8,499 bases of DNA. Source: an uncultured Elusimicrobium sp. (GTDB taxonomy: Bacteria > Elusimicrobiota > Elusimicrobia > Elusimicrobiales > Elusimicrobiaceae). Under the pieces are notes generated by a model, which saw nothing but the letters and a program-made list of their open reading frames with translations, was not told the DNA's origin and searched no databases. The stretch spans positions 1 to 8,499 of the forward strand of contig CALAFB010000032.1 in the NCBI GenBank assembly GCA_937891135.1. Reading direction: 5' to 3'. Shown here piece by piece: positions 1 through 6,266 of this stretch; position 1 is the first letter of the stretch; the number at the start of each line of letters is the position of its first letter. The position numbers and the translations under genes were made by a program.

Positions 1-124
1 ACTCCTGTATTTATATAATTTTTTCTTTCGCTATACCTAAAATCTACCAAAAAAAAAAACAATGCAAGCTTTTTAAAAAATAACGACCTAAAAACAACTC
101 CCAAAAATAAACTCATTTTGACAG
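1..124 (-). promoter_or_regulatory. AT-rich upstream region of a leftward gene outside the window
   Basis: No gene is visible here. On the minus strand the last eight bases read ACAGGAGT, a good ribosome-binding site, so a start codon probably lies just beyond position 1. TTATATAAAT at about 10-19 could be its -10 region. A run of eleven A (49-59; T on the coding strand) lies upstream. No -35 box is convincing. Confidence 0.4.
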
Positions 125-156
125 CAAAAAATATCCCCCGGTTGAACCGGGGGTTT
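125..156 (-). terminator. Rho-independent terminator of the GYF_2 gene
   Basis: The arms CCCCCGG (135-141) and CCGGGGG (147-153) form a 7 bp GC stem around TTGAA. The stem can extend by two A-T pairs inside the loop. Read on the minus strand it is followed by ATATTTTTT. It lies about 29 bases after the stop codon. Confidence 0.9.
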
Positions 157-181
157 GGAAGATGAAACGAAGTCTTATCTA

Positions 182-3100
182 CTATCTGCGGGTAGTGGTA
201 CGGCGGGTACCGGTGCGGGCCGTCGTATTCTTGCGCGCGGTAGTCTGTTTGGCGGCCGTTTGTTTGGCCGGCGTCTTGGCCGCCTGCGTTTTGCCGTAGG
301 CTTGGTCTAACAGGTTTTTAGCGTCCGAGTTGGTCGGGTTCAAAATTCCTGTTACCATATTGTAATTGAAACGGTAAGCCGTTTGCAAACTTTGCGGATT
401 TTCCGGCGGAACTTTAACAGATACGGAATAATTATCCGCTTCTACTGCATCCGCGGCCGTCCATTCAATTTGTCCGGCTGCCACCGTTGCGTGTTTGGTT
501 TCAATAAACGCCTTCAAACTATATCCGTTCGGAAGCGGAAAGTGTTGCACTTTGGCCTGTGCTTGTTCCACCGGGGACGGAGCCGGCGGAACTGCCGGCA
601 CGGCAGGTTCCTCTACAGGAGACAACAACTCTTGCGCCGGGGCAGTCGCAACTGCGGGTTTGGCTTTCTTAGATAACACGTTTATAGAGTCCGGCAACAG
701 GTGCATCAGCCCTAACACGGCATATCCAACCAGTAACACTAACAATCCCATTAACGAAAACACCACCATTTTGGTTCCTTTGGACATGCCCCCGGAAGTT
801 TTTAAATCATGCTGGGCATTGACGTCATTTAAGTCTGTCGTTAAGTCCAGCCGGTCCTCTCCGGGTTCGGGTATCATGGGAATGGTTCTAATGTCCAACG
901 AGGCCCCGCGTTTGGCCTGGATAGTATCTTCTAAACTCTTAATGGAAACCCCACTTTCAGTAGCCGGGGCCGTGTCCGTTACATCTGCCGGCAAATCCCC
1001 AATTTCTAATGAAGCGGTATTAGGCACTGTAGAGGTAGCCATCATATCCTGATACGGAGCATCTTTCTTTTTCCCGGGCGTTGCGTCTTCGGTTTGCTCT
1101 TTTGAATTCACACCATCCGCCACGTTATCCGTTAATTGGGCAGGTGGCACAAAGTCCGAAATGAGGTACGTGGAACCTTCTTTGAGTTCAATTTCCGTTA
1201 AATCATTCGGATTACTGGCAGGCAGGGTTTCAGTCGGGGCGATATTTTCTTCCCCGGCACTCGCCAAGGCAGCTGCTAAATTCGTATTATCAAATACAGG
1301 CGATTGATTGTCCGCTTGGGCAGGAGCTTCTTGCGACAATGTTTCTAACTGGATATCTGCCCCTTCTTGGGAAGGAACCTGCTGCGGTTCCTGTACGGAT
1401 GGTTCGGCAGATACGGAAGATTCTTCTACAGGTTGTTCTTTTACCGCCGGTTCTTCCGCCGGTTGTTTTTCGCCCGGTATGACTGCGCCGGGAATATCCT
1501 TCGTTTCTAAATCCGCTGTTGTAAGAACGGTTTCCACTACTAACTCTTCTACAGATTGTTGCGGAACTAATTCTTCAATCACGTCGCTTTCTTCTTTCCA
1601 CGGCTGGGCCGGGTCCGATTCAACAGGCGTAGCCGGCTCTTGTTCTTGGGTTTGCCCCATACTGTCTAAACCGGGTAAATTAGCCACAGCGGGTGTTTCT
1701 TCCGCAACCGGGGCTTCTGCCTGCGGAGCAGCAACGCTTTCTAAACCGGGTAAATCCGCTTTAGCAGCGGGTGTTTCTTCTGCAACCGGGGCTTCTGCCT
1801 GCGGAGCAGCAACGCTTTCTAAACCGGGTAAATCAGCCGGGGCCGGAGCTTCTTCGGCCGAGGCCGGTTCTTCGGTTGCCGGAGTTTCCGTTTGATTTAA
1901 ACCGGGTAAATCAGCCGCAGCAGCGGGAGTTTCTTCCGCAACCACTTCTTGCGCGACAGGGACTTCTTCCTGCGCTAAGCCGGGCAAATCAGCCGGGGCC
2001 GGGGCTTCTTCGGCCGGTTGTTCTTCAACCGGAATATCCTGCGGCATTTCTTCCGCCGGCAACACAGGCTCCACCTGGTCCGGATTATTTTTATCCGTCG
2101 CAATTGCCAACGGTTCAGCCGAGGCCACTTCTTCTAATTGTAAATCCGCCATGGGTTCTTCTTCGGGAACCGTTTTTTTGTCTTTTTTGCCAAAAACGGT
2201 AGCGGCCGCTGCGGCTAAACCGCCCGCTGTCAAAGCGGCTGCGGCAGCAGAAAAACTTTTTTTCTTAGATACTTCCGGCTCGTTGGCAACCGGTTCCGCG
2301 GACGTAGCAGCCAGTTGTTCTTCCTGTTGATGTTCCTGGATAATTTGGTCTAAAATATCTTCTTTGGGCGAAACAGTCAGCTCGTCAATCAGGGCATCTT
2401 TTCCGGCTTCTTCCGCAGAAGGAGTGTCCACTACCTCTTCCGGTTCCAGCTGCAAATCAGCAAATTCATCCAACGGGGCTTTCACTTCCTGTTTTTCAAT
2501 TTGTGGCCCTTCTGCATCAGCCGGGGTGGAATCTTCCGGCAACGGAATAAACTCTAATTCCTGGCCGATTTCTTCCGCACTCTTAGGAGATTTGTGCGGC
2601 AATAAATCTTGTACGGTATCGTCTTCTAAAACAGGGGTTTCCTCTATCAGTTTGCCGCCGTAAATGGAATCTAAAGCAGAACGGATTACAATTTCTTCTT
2701 CTTCCGGGGCAGCCTGGGCCGGGTAATCCGGCTCTACAGGGGCTTCTTGCGAAGCAGCCGTTTCCGCTGCAGATACGGGCTGAGCAGCCGCAGCCGGTTG
2801 CGCGGCAGCGTGGTCTGCAGCACGGGCCGCTTGAATCGCCTGTTCGGCTAAATGTTTATTCCGTTCCAAAGCAGAATCTAAATGGGTTTGCATAGAGTCC
2901 AACTTAGATTGTAGCTGGGACACATCACTACTCAAAGAATCTAATTTCTTCAGTAGTTCCGCCGTGTCTATTACCGGCGTAACGGGCAACGTGGGAACCG
3001 TTTGTTCTTCTAACGGACGGATCTCTTGCGAGGGATCTGCCACAGGGACTTCATCAAATTCAAAAATTGTATTGGCTTTTTTCCATTCCTGTTCCCCGCT

Positions 3101-3217
3101 GGAAGCAGATTCTTCCGTGCAAATCAACGTCTCCGGTGTAAACCCCGAAACCGTTACTAATTCATTTTCTTCGTATGGACCTTCTACCTTCTCGTTAATA
3201 TATACCCAGTATCTCAT
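182..3217 (-). CDS. GYF_2-domain membrane protein with long acidic Pro/Ala/Glu-rich linker
   Basis: 1011 residues. Residues 1-54 look like a GYF_2 (DUF4339-type) domain: W4, Y6, G13-P14, L20, G25, T30-L31 and a closing EW at 44-45 followed by K-K-A. Residues 84-130 look like a coiled coil. Residues about 140-810 are low-complexity, acidic and rich in Pro, Ala and Glu, with five LPGL motifs 25-26 residues apart (411-517). An Ala/Gly segment at 322-342 is flanked by lysines. A clear transmembrane helix lies at about 817-840. A second Pro-rich linker leads to a small domain I do not recognise (about 888-975) and a Lys/Arg/Thr/Ala tail (976-1011). The GYF_2 domain is inferred to be cytoplasmic and to bind a proline-rich or other partner; the C-terminal domain would then lie outside the membrane. 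Start chosen for the AAGGGTGA ribosome site five bases upstream. It probably has its own promoter. The cellular role is unknown; a FimV- or TonB-like scaffold is only an analogy. Confidence 0.85.
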   Translation of the reverse strand: MRYWVYINEKVEGPYEENELVTVSGFTPETLICTEESASSGEQEWKKANTIFEFDEVPVADPSQEIRPLEEQTVPTLPVTPVIDTAELLKKLDSLSSDVSQLQSKLDSMQTHLDSALERNKHLAEQAIQAARAADHAAAQPAAAAQPVSAAETAASQEAPVEPDYPAQAAPEEEEIVIRSALDSIYGGKLIEETPVLEDDTVQDLLPHKSPKSAEEIGQELEFIPLPEDSTPADAEGPQIEKQEVKAPLDEFADLQLEPEEVVDTPSAEEAGKDALIDELTVSPKEDILDQIIQEHQQEEQLAATSAEPVANEPEVSKKKSFSAAAAALTAGGLAAAAATVFGKKDKKTVPEEEPMADLQLEEVASAEPLAIATDKNNPDQVEPVLPAEEMPQDIPVEEQPAEEAPAPADLPGLAQEEVPVAQEVVAEETPAAAADLPGLNQTETPATEEPASAEEAPAPADLPGLESVAAPQAEAPVAEETPAAKADLPGLESVAAPQAEAPVAEETPAVANLPGLDSMGQTQEQEPATPVESDPAQPWKEESDVIEELVPQQSVEELVVETVLTTADLETKDIPGAVIPGEKQPAEEPAVKEQPVEESSVSAEPSVQEPQQVPSQEGADIQLETLSQEAPAQADNQSPVFDNTNLAAALASAGEENIAPTETLPASNPNDLTEIELKEGSTYLISDFVPPAQLTDNVADGVNSKEQTEDATPGKKKDAPYQDMMATSTVPNTASLEIGDLPADVTDTAPATESGVSIKSLEDTIQAKRGASLDIRTIPMIPEPGEDRLDLTTDLNDVNAQHDLKTSGGMSKGTKMVVFSLMGLLVLLVGYAVLGLMHLLPDSINVLSKKAKPAVATAPAQELLSPVEEPAVPAVPPAPSPVEQAQAKVQHFPLPNGYSLKAFIETKHATVAAGQIEWTAADAVEADNYSVSVKVPPENPQSLQTAYRFNYNMVTGILNPTNSDAKNLLDQAYGKTQAAKTPAKQTAAKQTTARKNTTARTGTRRTTTRR
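1688..1834 (-). repeat. Near-identical 69 bp direct repeat, 78 bp period
   Basis: Copies at 1688-1756 and 1766-1834 differ at one base by eye. The 78 bp period equals 26 codons, so copies can be gained or lost in frame. This is the most recent part of a longer degenerate 26-residue array (codons 411-517 of the GYF_2 protein) whose units end in A-D-L-P-G-L. Older copies are visible around 1895-1915 and 1975-2000. Confidence 0.9.
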
Positions 3218-3221
3218 TTTT

Positions 3222-3229
3222 TCACCCTT
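3222..3229 (-). promoter_or_regulatory. Ribosome-binding site of the GYF_2 gene
   Basis: The minus strand reads AAGGGTGA, then four more A before the ATG at 3217. It is an imperfect Shine-Dalgarno sequence (GGTG core), but it supports the start at 3217, because the GYF_2 domain begins directly at this methionine. Confidence 0.5.
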
Positions 3230-3238
3230 GCATTAAAT

Positions 3239-3267
3239 ATATTACGGTATGATAAAAGCATAGCAAA
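3239..3267 (-). promoter_or_regulatory. Candidate promoter of the GYF_2 gene
   Basis: On the minus strand TTTGCT (3262-3267) and TAATAT (3239-3244) are separated by 17 bp, fitting sigma-70 spacing. It would start transcription near 3232, giving a leader of about 15 bases with the ribosome site inside it. It lies in the 73 bp gap after the 520-residue gene, where I see no good terminator, so readthrough from upstream is also possible. Confidence 0.45.
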
Positions 3268-3276
3268 TTATCACAC
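3247..3276. repeat. Inverted repeat bracketing the candidate -35 box
   Basis: GTATGATAA (3247-3255) pairs with TTATCACAC (3268-3276) with one mismatch, separated by 12 bp, so the half-site centres are 21 bp (two helical turns) apart. The arms enclose the TTTGCT box. This is the geometry of an operator for a dimeric regulator. It could also be a weak hairpin, but no T-run follows. Confidence 0.4.
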
Positions 3277-3290
3277 ATTTTTACAGTATT

Positions 3291-4853
3291 TTATCCGTTT
3301 TTTACGGGCAACCGGTTGCGCTTGTAATTTTCCAAGAATTCATCTAACGATTGCGGATCCGTTTTTTTCTGTTCAATGCTTTGTAGCATATCTTCTACTA
3401 ATTCAATAGAACATCCATCCTCCAATCTGTCCAACACAAAAGCGGTAACGCGGTGTTCCTGTGTGCCGTTTAACTCGTCCACTAAGGTACGCAGGGCAAA
3501 AACATGTTTCGGGCGGTTCGCTTTCCAGAACGTATACGGAGCTAACGCCTGCTGTAACCACGCAGTTAATTCACCCGCCGGTTTGGTACCCAGGTAATGT
3601 TTCAAAATCCCCGGGGTCAACCCTTCGGTAACAGCTTTCGCCTTTAAATCCCGCATGTAAGTAGCTTGTTTAATGGCTTCTTCCTGGCTGAGTGTACCCA
3701 GCAGTACTTTACAAGCCAGTTCTTTATTGTCTGCTTCCGATATACAATAAGGTAGGGCTTGCAGTTGTTCGCGCATACGCGCTTCTAACTCAGCCGCATT
3801 TTTCTTGCCGCCGTAATGTTGGGCTAAATCATACTCATACCCGGCATACCATGGGTTTTTAGATAAGTTGCGCCGCAACAGTTCGGTATCCCGCCGTAAC
3901 GTAGCGGCTTGGGCAGCCGCCCGAAAACTTTCCGGCGTACCGTCTAAGAGCACCCGCACCGCTAGCCCAAGGTTTTCTTCCGGGCTAAAGGCATACGGCA
4001 ATTTTTTAAGCACGCCGTCAAAGGCGTCGGCAATATCTTGCGGTGTTTTTACTTTTAAGTAACGGCAAGCAATGATTAGTAAATCTTCTTCTAATAATTC
4101 ATTATTTAACAACCGGGAAGCTATCAACGCATTTTGTGCATCTTTTGGGGTCAGCTGGCATAACAAAACCCGGGCCGCCAAGGAAGCACAAAGGGAGGGT
4201 TGTGCATTGAGCGGCAGAAAAGTTTCTACTAATTTTTCAAACGCGGGTTTTACTAAAATACTAGCCGGTTGCGAATATAAAAATTCCAACTGGGCCGTTA
4301 ATTGAACTGACAGGTGGTACTGGTCCGCCAAGGCAAAAATGTCCGTACGGTTTTGGGCGGTTATTTCGGCTGATTGGGCCTGAATTTCCTGCGCCTGTTT
4401 TAACAAAATCGCTAGGGCTCCGCGGGCCTGGGCTTCGTCGGTTTGGTTCTCCGGCTTGGCTTGCGCGAGGGCTTGCTCAAACGCTTCGTCAAAATATAAG
4501 TTAGAAGAAAACGAGGCATACGTTTCCAACAACGCCCCGGTATCGGCCGCCGGAAAATTCAAGGCAGCACATAGTTCTGTAATGGAGGTGGAATTATTGT
4601 AAACGCGTAACTGGCGCAAGGCAGCCGCCAGGGTACATTCATCTAGCAACATTTTAGCAATGGTGGTATCCGTCATCGGGGAATCCGAATTTAACTGGGC
4701 AGCCAAGTCGGCAATGTCTTGCTGTAATTGGGATACTGTTTTTTTATCCTCTAAGGTATACACCAGTTTGGCGGCATAATCATTATCAATGCCGGGAAGC
4801 ATATTATAAATGGTACTGAGCATACCACTACGTTTATTTTCCGTTTGATTCAT
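3291..4853 (-). CDS. Uncharacterised helical repeat protein, 520 residues
   Basis: I do not recognise this family. The protein is soluble, with no signal peptide or membrane segment, and looks almost wholly alpha-helical. It carries internal repeats: helices with A-R-V-L-L (227-231), V-R-V-L-L (299-303) and C-K-V-L-L (381-385) are each preceded by an L-P segment (213-214, 285-286, 367-368) and followed by a T-P/S-x-E type turn and an Ala-rich helix. A related segment with L-R-T-L-V lies at 454-458, and K-M-L-L (67-70) and A-I-L-L (148-151) may be earlier, worn copies, giving a period of about 72-82 residues. The fold is probably a helical solenoid used for protein binding; that is inference. 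The start at 4853 is supported by a strong GGAGGAG three bases or so upstream; the next methionine (residue 11) has none. It overlaps the cyclodeaminase gene by 20 bp, suggesting coupled translation. Confidence 0.85.
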   Translation of the reverse strand: MNQTENKRSGMLSTIYNMLPGIDNDYAAKLVYTLEDKKTVSQLQQDIADLAAQLNSDSPMTDTTIAKMLLDECTLAAALRQLRVYNNSTSITELCAALNFPAADTGALLETYASFSSNLYFDEAFEQALAQAKPENQTDEAQARGALAILLKQAQEIQAQSAEITAQNRTDIFALADQYHLSVQLTAQLEFLYSQPASILVKPAFEKLVETFLPLNAQPSLCASLAARVLLCQLTPKDAQNALIASRLLNNELLEEDLLIIACRYLKVKTPQDIADAFDGVLKKLPYAFSPEENLGLAVRVLLDGTPESFRAAAQAATLRRDTELLRRNLSKNPWYAGYEYDLAQHYGGKKNAAELEARMREQLQALPYCISEADNKELACKVLLGTLSQEEAIKQATYMRDLKAKAVTEGLTPGILKHYLGTKPAGELTAWLQQALAPYTFWKANRPKHVFALRTLVDELNGTQEHRVTAFVLDRLEDGCSIELVEDMLQSIEQKKTDPQSLDEFLENYKRNRLPVKNG

Positions 4854-5406
4854 ACTCCTCCAACACGCGGGTTAATTGTGCCACCCGTTCCGTATCCGTT
4901 ATAAAAGGCAAATTAGCGCGAATATTTTCCACGCAACACGCCACCGCACTCATCAGTAAATGACGTGCACAAAAAACGTCCGACAAAATAATCGGGGCAA
5001 TTTTTTCCTGCACCGAGGGAAGGACGTCCAGCCCATGCCGGCAAGCAGCCGCCGTATCCGCCGGGACCAAAGCGGCTCTCCACAACGCCTTCTGCATTTT
5101 ATTTGTACGGGCGGGATTTTCCTTCGGTAATTGCGTGGCTGTTACATATGCCTGGTAAGCCGCCGCATCCTGTGCCATATAATCCGTAAGGGTGTGATGC
5201 AGCCCTTGCAATACATGTTGGTATTCTTGTAATACGGGTACATCTTCCGCCGGCGTACTTTTACGTTTAAGCGTCGTACCGATAGCCATTAACAAAAGCG
5301 CACAGCCCATCGCCCCCGCCATCGCCGCGGCTGCGCCTCCGCCGGGGGTTGGGTCCGGCGAGGCTAACGCCTTCGTAAATTCTGTTGCAGCAGGGAACCA
5401 GGTCAT
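4834..5406 (-). CDS. FTCD_C/FchA-like cyclodeaminase/cyclohydrolase
   Basis: 190 residues, close to the usual size of stand-alone FTCD_C proteins. The family hallmark L-A-S-P-D-P-T-P-G-G-G (14-24) is followed by an Ala/Gly-rich helix. D80 with A-A-A-Y (81-84) and L-P-K (93-95) fits the next conserved block. S-D-V (142-144) and N-I-R-A-N-L (161-166) fit the final conserved helices. Family members remove ammonia from 5-formimino-tetrahydrofolate or hydrolyse 5,10-methenyl-tetrahydrofolate (FchA) in the cytoplasm. No formiminotransferase is nearby, so a folate cyclohydrolase role is somewhat more likely, but substrate cannot be fixed from sequence. The start is supported by AGAGG five bases upstream, which overlaps the stop codon of the HAD gene. 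It lies 8 bp after that gene and overlaps the next by 20 bp, so it is almost certainly in an operon. Confidence 0.88.
   Translation of the reverse strand: MTWFPAATEFTKALASPDPTPGGGAAAAMAGAMGCALLLMAIGTTLKRKSTPAEDVPVLQEYQHVLQGLHHTLTDYMAQDAAAYQAYVTATQLPKENPARTNKMQKALWRAALVPADTAAACRHGLDVLPSVQEKIAPIILSDVFCARHLLMSAVACCVENIRANLPFITDTERVAQLTRVLEEYESNGK
4854..4862 (-). promoter_or_regulatory. Strong ribosome-binding site inside the upstream gene
   Basis: The minus strand reads GGAGGAG then T and ATG. It lies within the last codons of the cyclodeaminase gene. It decides the start of the 520-residue protein and supports translation of the overlapping frame. Confidence 0.8.
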
Positions 5407-5411
5407 ACCAA

Positions 5412-5416
5412 CCTCT
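5412..5416 (-). promoter_or_regulatory. Ribosome-binding site overlapping the HAD stop codon
   Basis: The minus strand reads TAGAGG, so the stop codon TAG of the HAD gene shares bases with the AGAGG site five bases before the cyclodeaminase ATG. This favours reinitiation by ribosomes finishing the upstream gene. Confidence 0.65.
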
Positions 5417-6266
5417 ACATAATCGTGCCGGAAGGCAAGTCCGAATATTTTTTGATACGTAGCATTTTCAAGCGGTCCTCATCAATGCCGGTACGGCTGA
5501 AAAACACGTGTTCAATGGCACTAGCGGGCATAATATACCGTCCGCGTTTGACACCTTTGGGGTCTGTTTTAAGCCCCAGCCACACGCGTAACATAGCTAC
5601 TTCGGTAAAATCTTTTACTTCTAACTCGGCCGCGGCACGTAGGATTTTTTTAGGATCGCCTAACCCGGTGGTAATGACCGCACTATGAAACCCGCAATTT
5701 TTGGCCGCGCAAATATCGCGGTGGGTGTCGCCGATGACGTATACTTGGTCCGGCGTAAATTTAGTTTTATATTTTTTTTCCGCGCGTTTGACGGCCGCTT
5801 TGAGCATTTCTTCCCGCGTATGTCCGTCCGTTCCATAACCGCCTACGGTAAAATATTTCCCCAGGCCGCTGGGCGCTAACTTGATAAACGCCCCTTTTTC
5901 CACGTTGCCGGTTCCTAACGCAAGCACGATGTCTTTTTCTTTAGAAAGTTCTTTTAAGAAGGCCGCCACCCCGGGGAAAAGTTCATACTTTTTCTCCCGC
6001 ACCAAGGCGTGCACTTCTTCGGGCAGTTGGGCCAGGTACGCACGCTCCATTTTTTTGATTTCAGCGGCAGACGGTTTTTTCCCTTTATGCAATAGCCCAT
6101 ATATAATGGTAAAATTATCCAGGTCCGTCCGTCCGGAAATGAGGGCATGTTCAAACTGTGGTTTTTTACCGTAGAGTTGCTCGGCCCCTTTTACAAGCGC
6201 GCGACAACCGGCCCCGCCGGTAGTAACTAATGTTCCGTCTAAATCAAATAAAACGAGTTTTTTCAT
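5415..6266 (-). CDS. HAD-superfamily hydrolase (phosphoglycolate phosphatase-like)
   Basis: 283 residues. Motif I is D-L-D-G-T (8-12), with D8 the expected nucleophile and D10 the acid/base. An alpha-helical cap follows (about 15-95). G-T-G-N (118-121) fits motif II, with T119 as the phosphate-binding residue. G-G-Y-G-T-D-G (142-148) followed by R151/K155 fits the region of motif III. G-D-T-H-R-D (179-184) is motif IV, with D180 and D184 binding magnesium. The enzyme should be a cytoplasmic phosphatase acting on a small phosphorylated metabolite; the substrate is not readable. After the core ends (about 230) there is a basic extension of some 50 residues with no family I know. The start overlaps the transporter stop (ATGA), and AAAGGAG lies seven bases upstream, inside the transporter gene. 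Confidence 0.88.
   Translation of the reverse strand: MKKLVLFDLDGTLVTTGGAGCRALVKGAEQLYGKKPQFEHALISGRTDLDNFTIIYGLLHKGKKPSAAEIKKMERAYLAQLPEEVHALVREKKYELFPGVAAFLKELSKEKDIVLALGTGNVEKGAFIKLAPSGLGKYFTVGGYGTDGHTREEMLKAAVKRAEKKYKTKFTPDQVYVIGDTHRDICAAKNCGFHSAVITTGLGDPKKILRAAAELEVKDFTEVAMLRVWLGLKTDPKGVKRGRYIMPASAIEHVFFSRTGIDEDRLKMLRIKKYSDLPSGTIM

Noticed and set aside
495..1895. Long open frames on the plus strand opposite the GYF_2 gene (up to about 195 codons)
   Set aside because: They lie antisense to a low-complexity coding region, have Ser/Gly/Cys-rich translations typical of reversed Pro/Ala/Glu codons, and show no domain or good ribosome site.
1680..2010. Regularly spaced repeats as a CRISPR array
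   Set aside because: The repeats are in frame, long relative to their gaps, and encode a continuous 26-residue protein repeat.
3247..3276. Inverted repeat as a terminator for the 520-residue gene
   Set aside because: The stem is AT-rich with a 12-base loop, and no T-run follows on the minus strand; the promoter/operator reading fits better.
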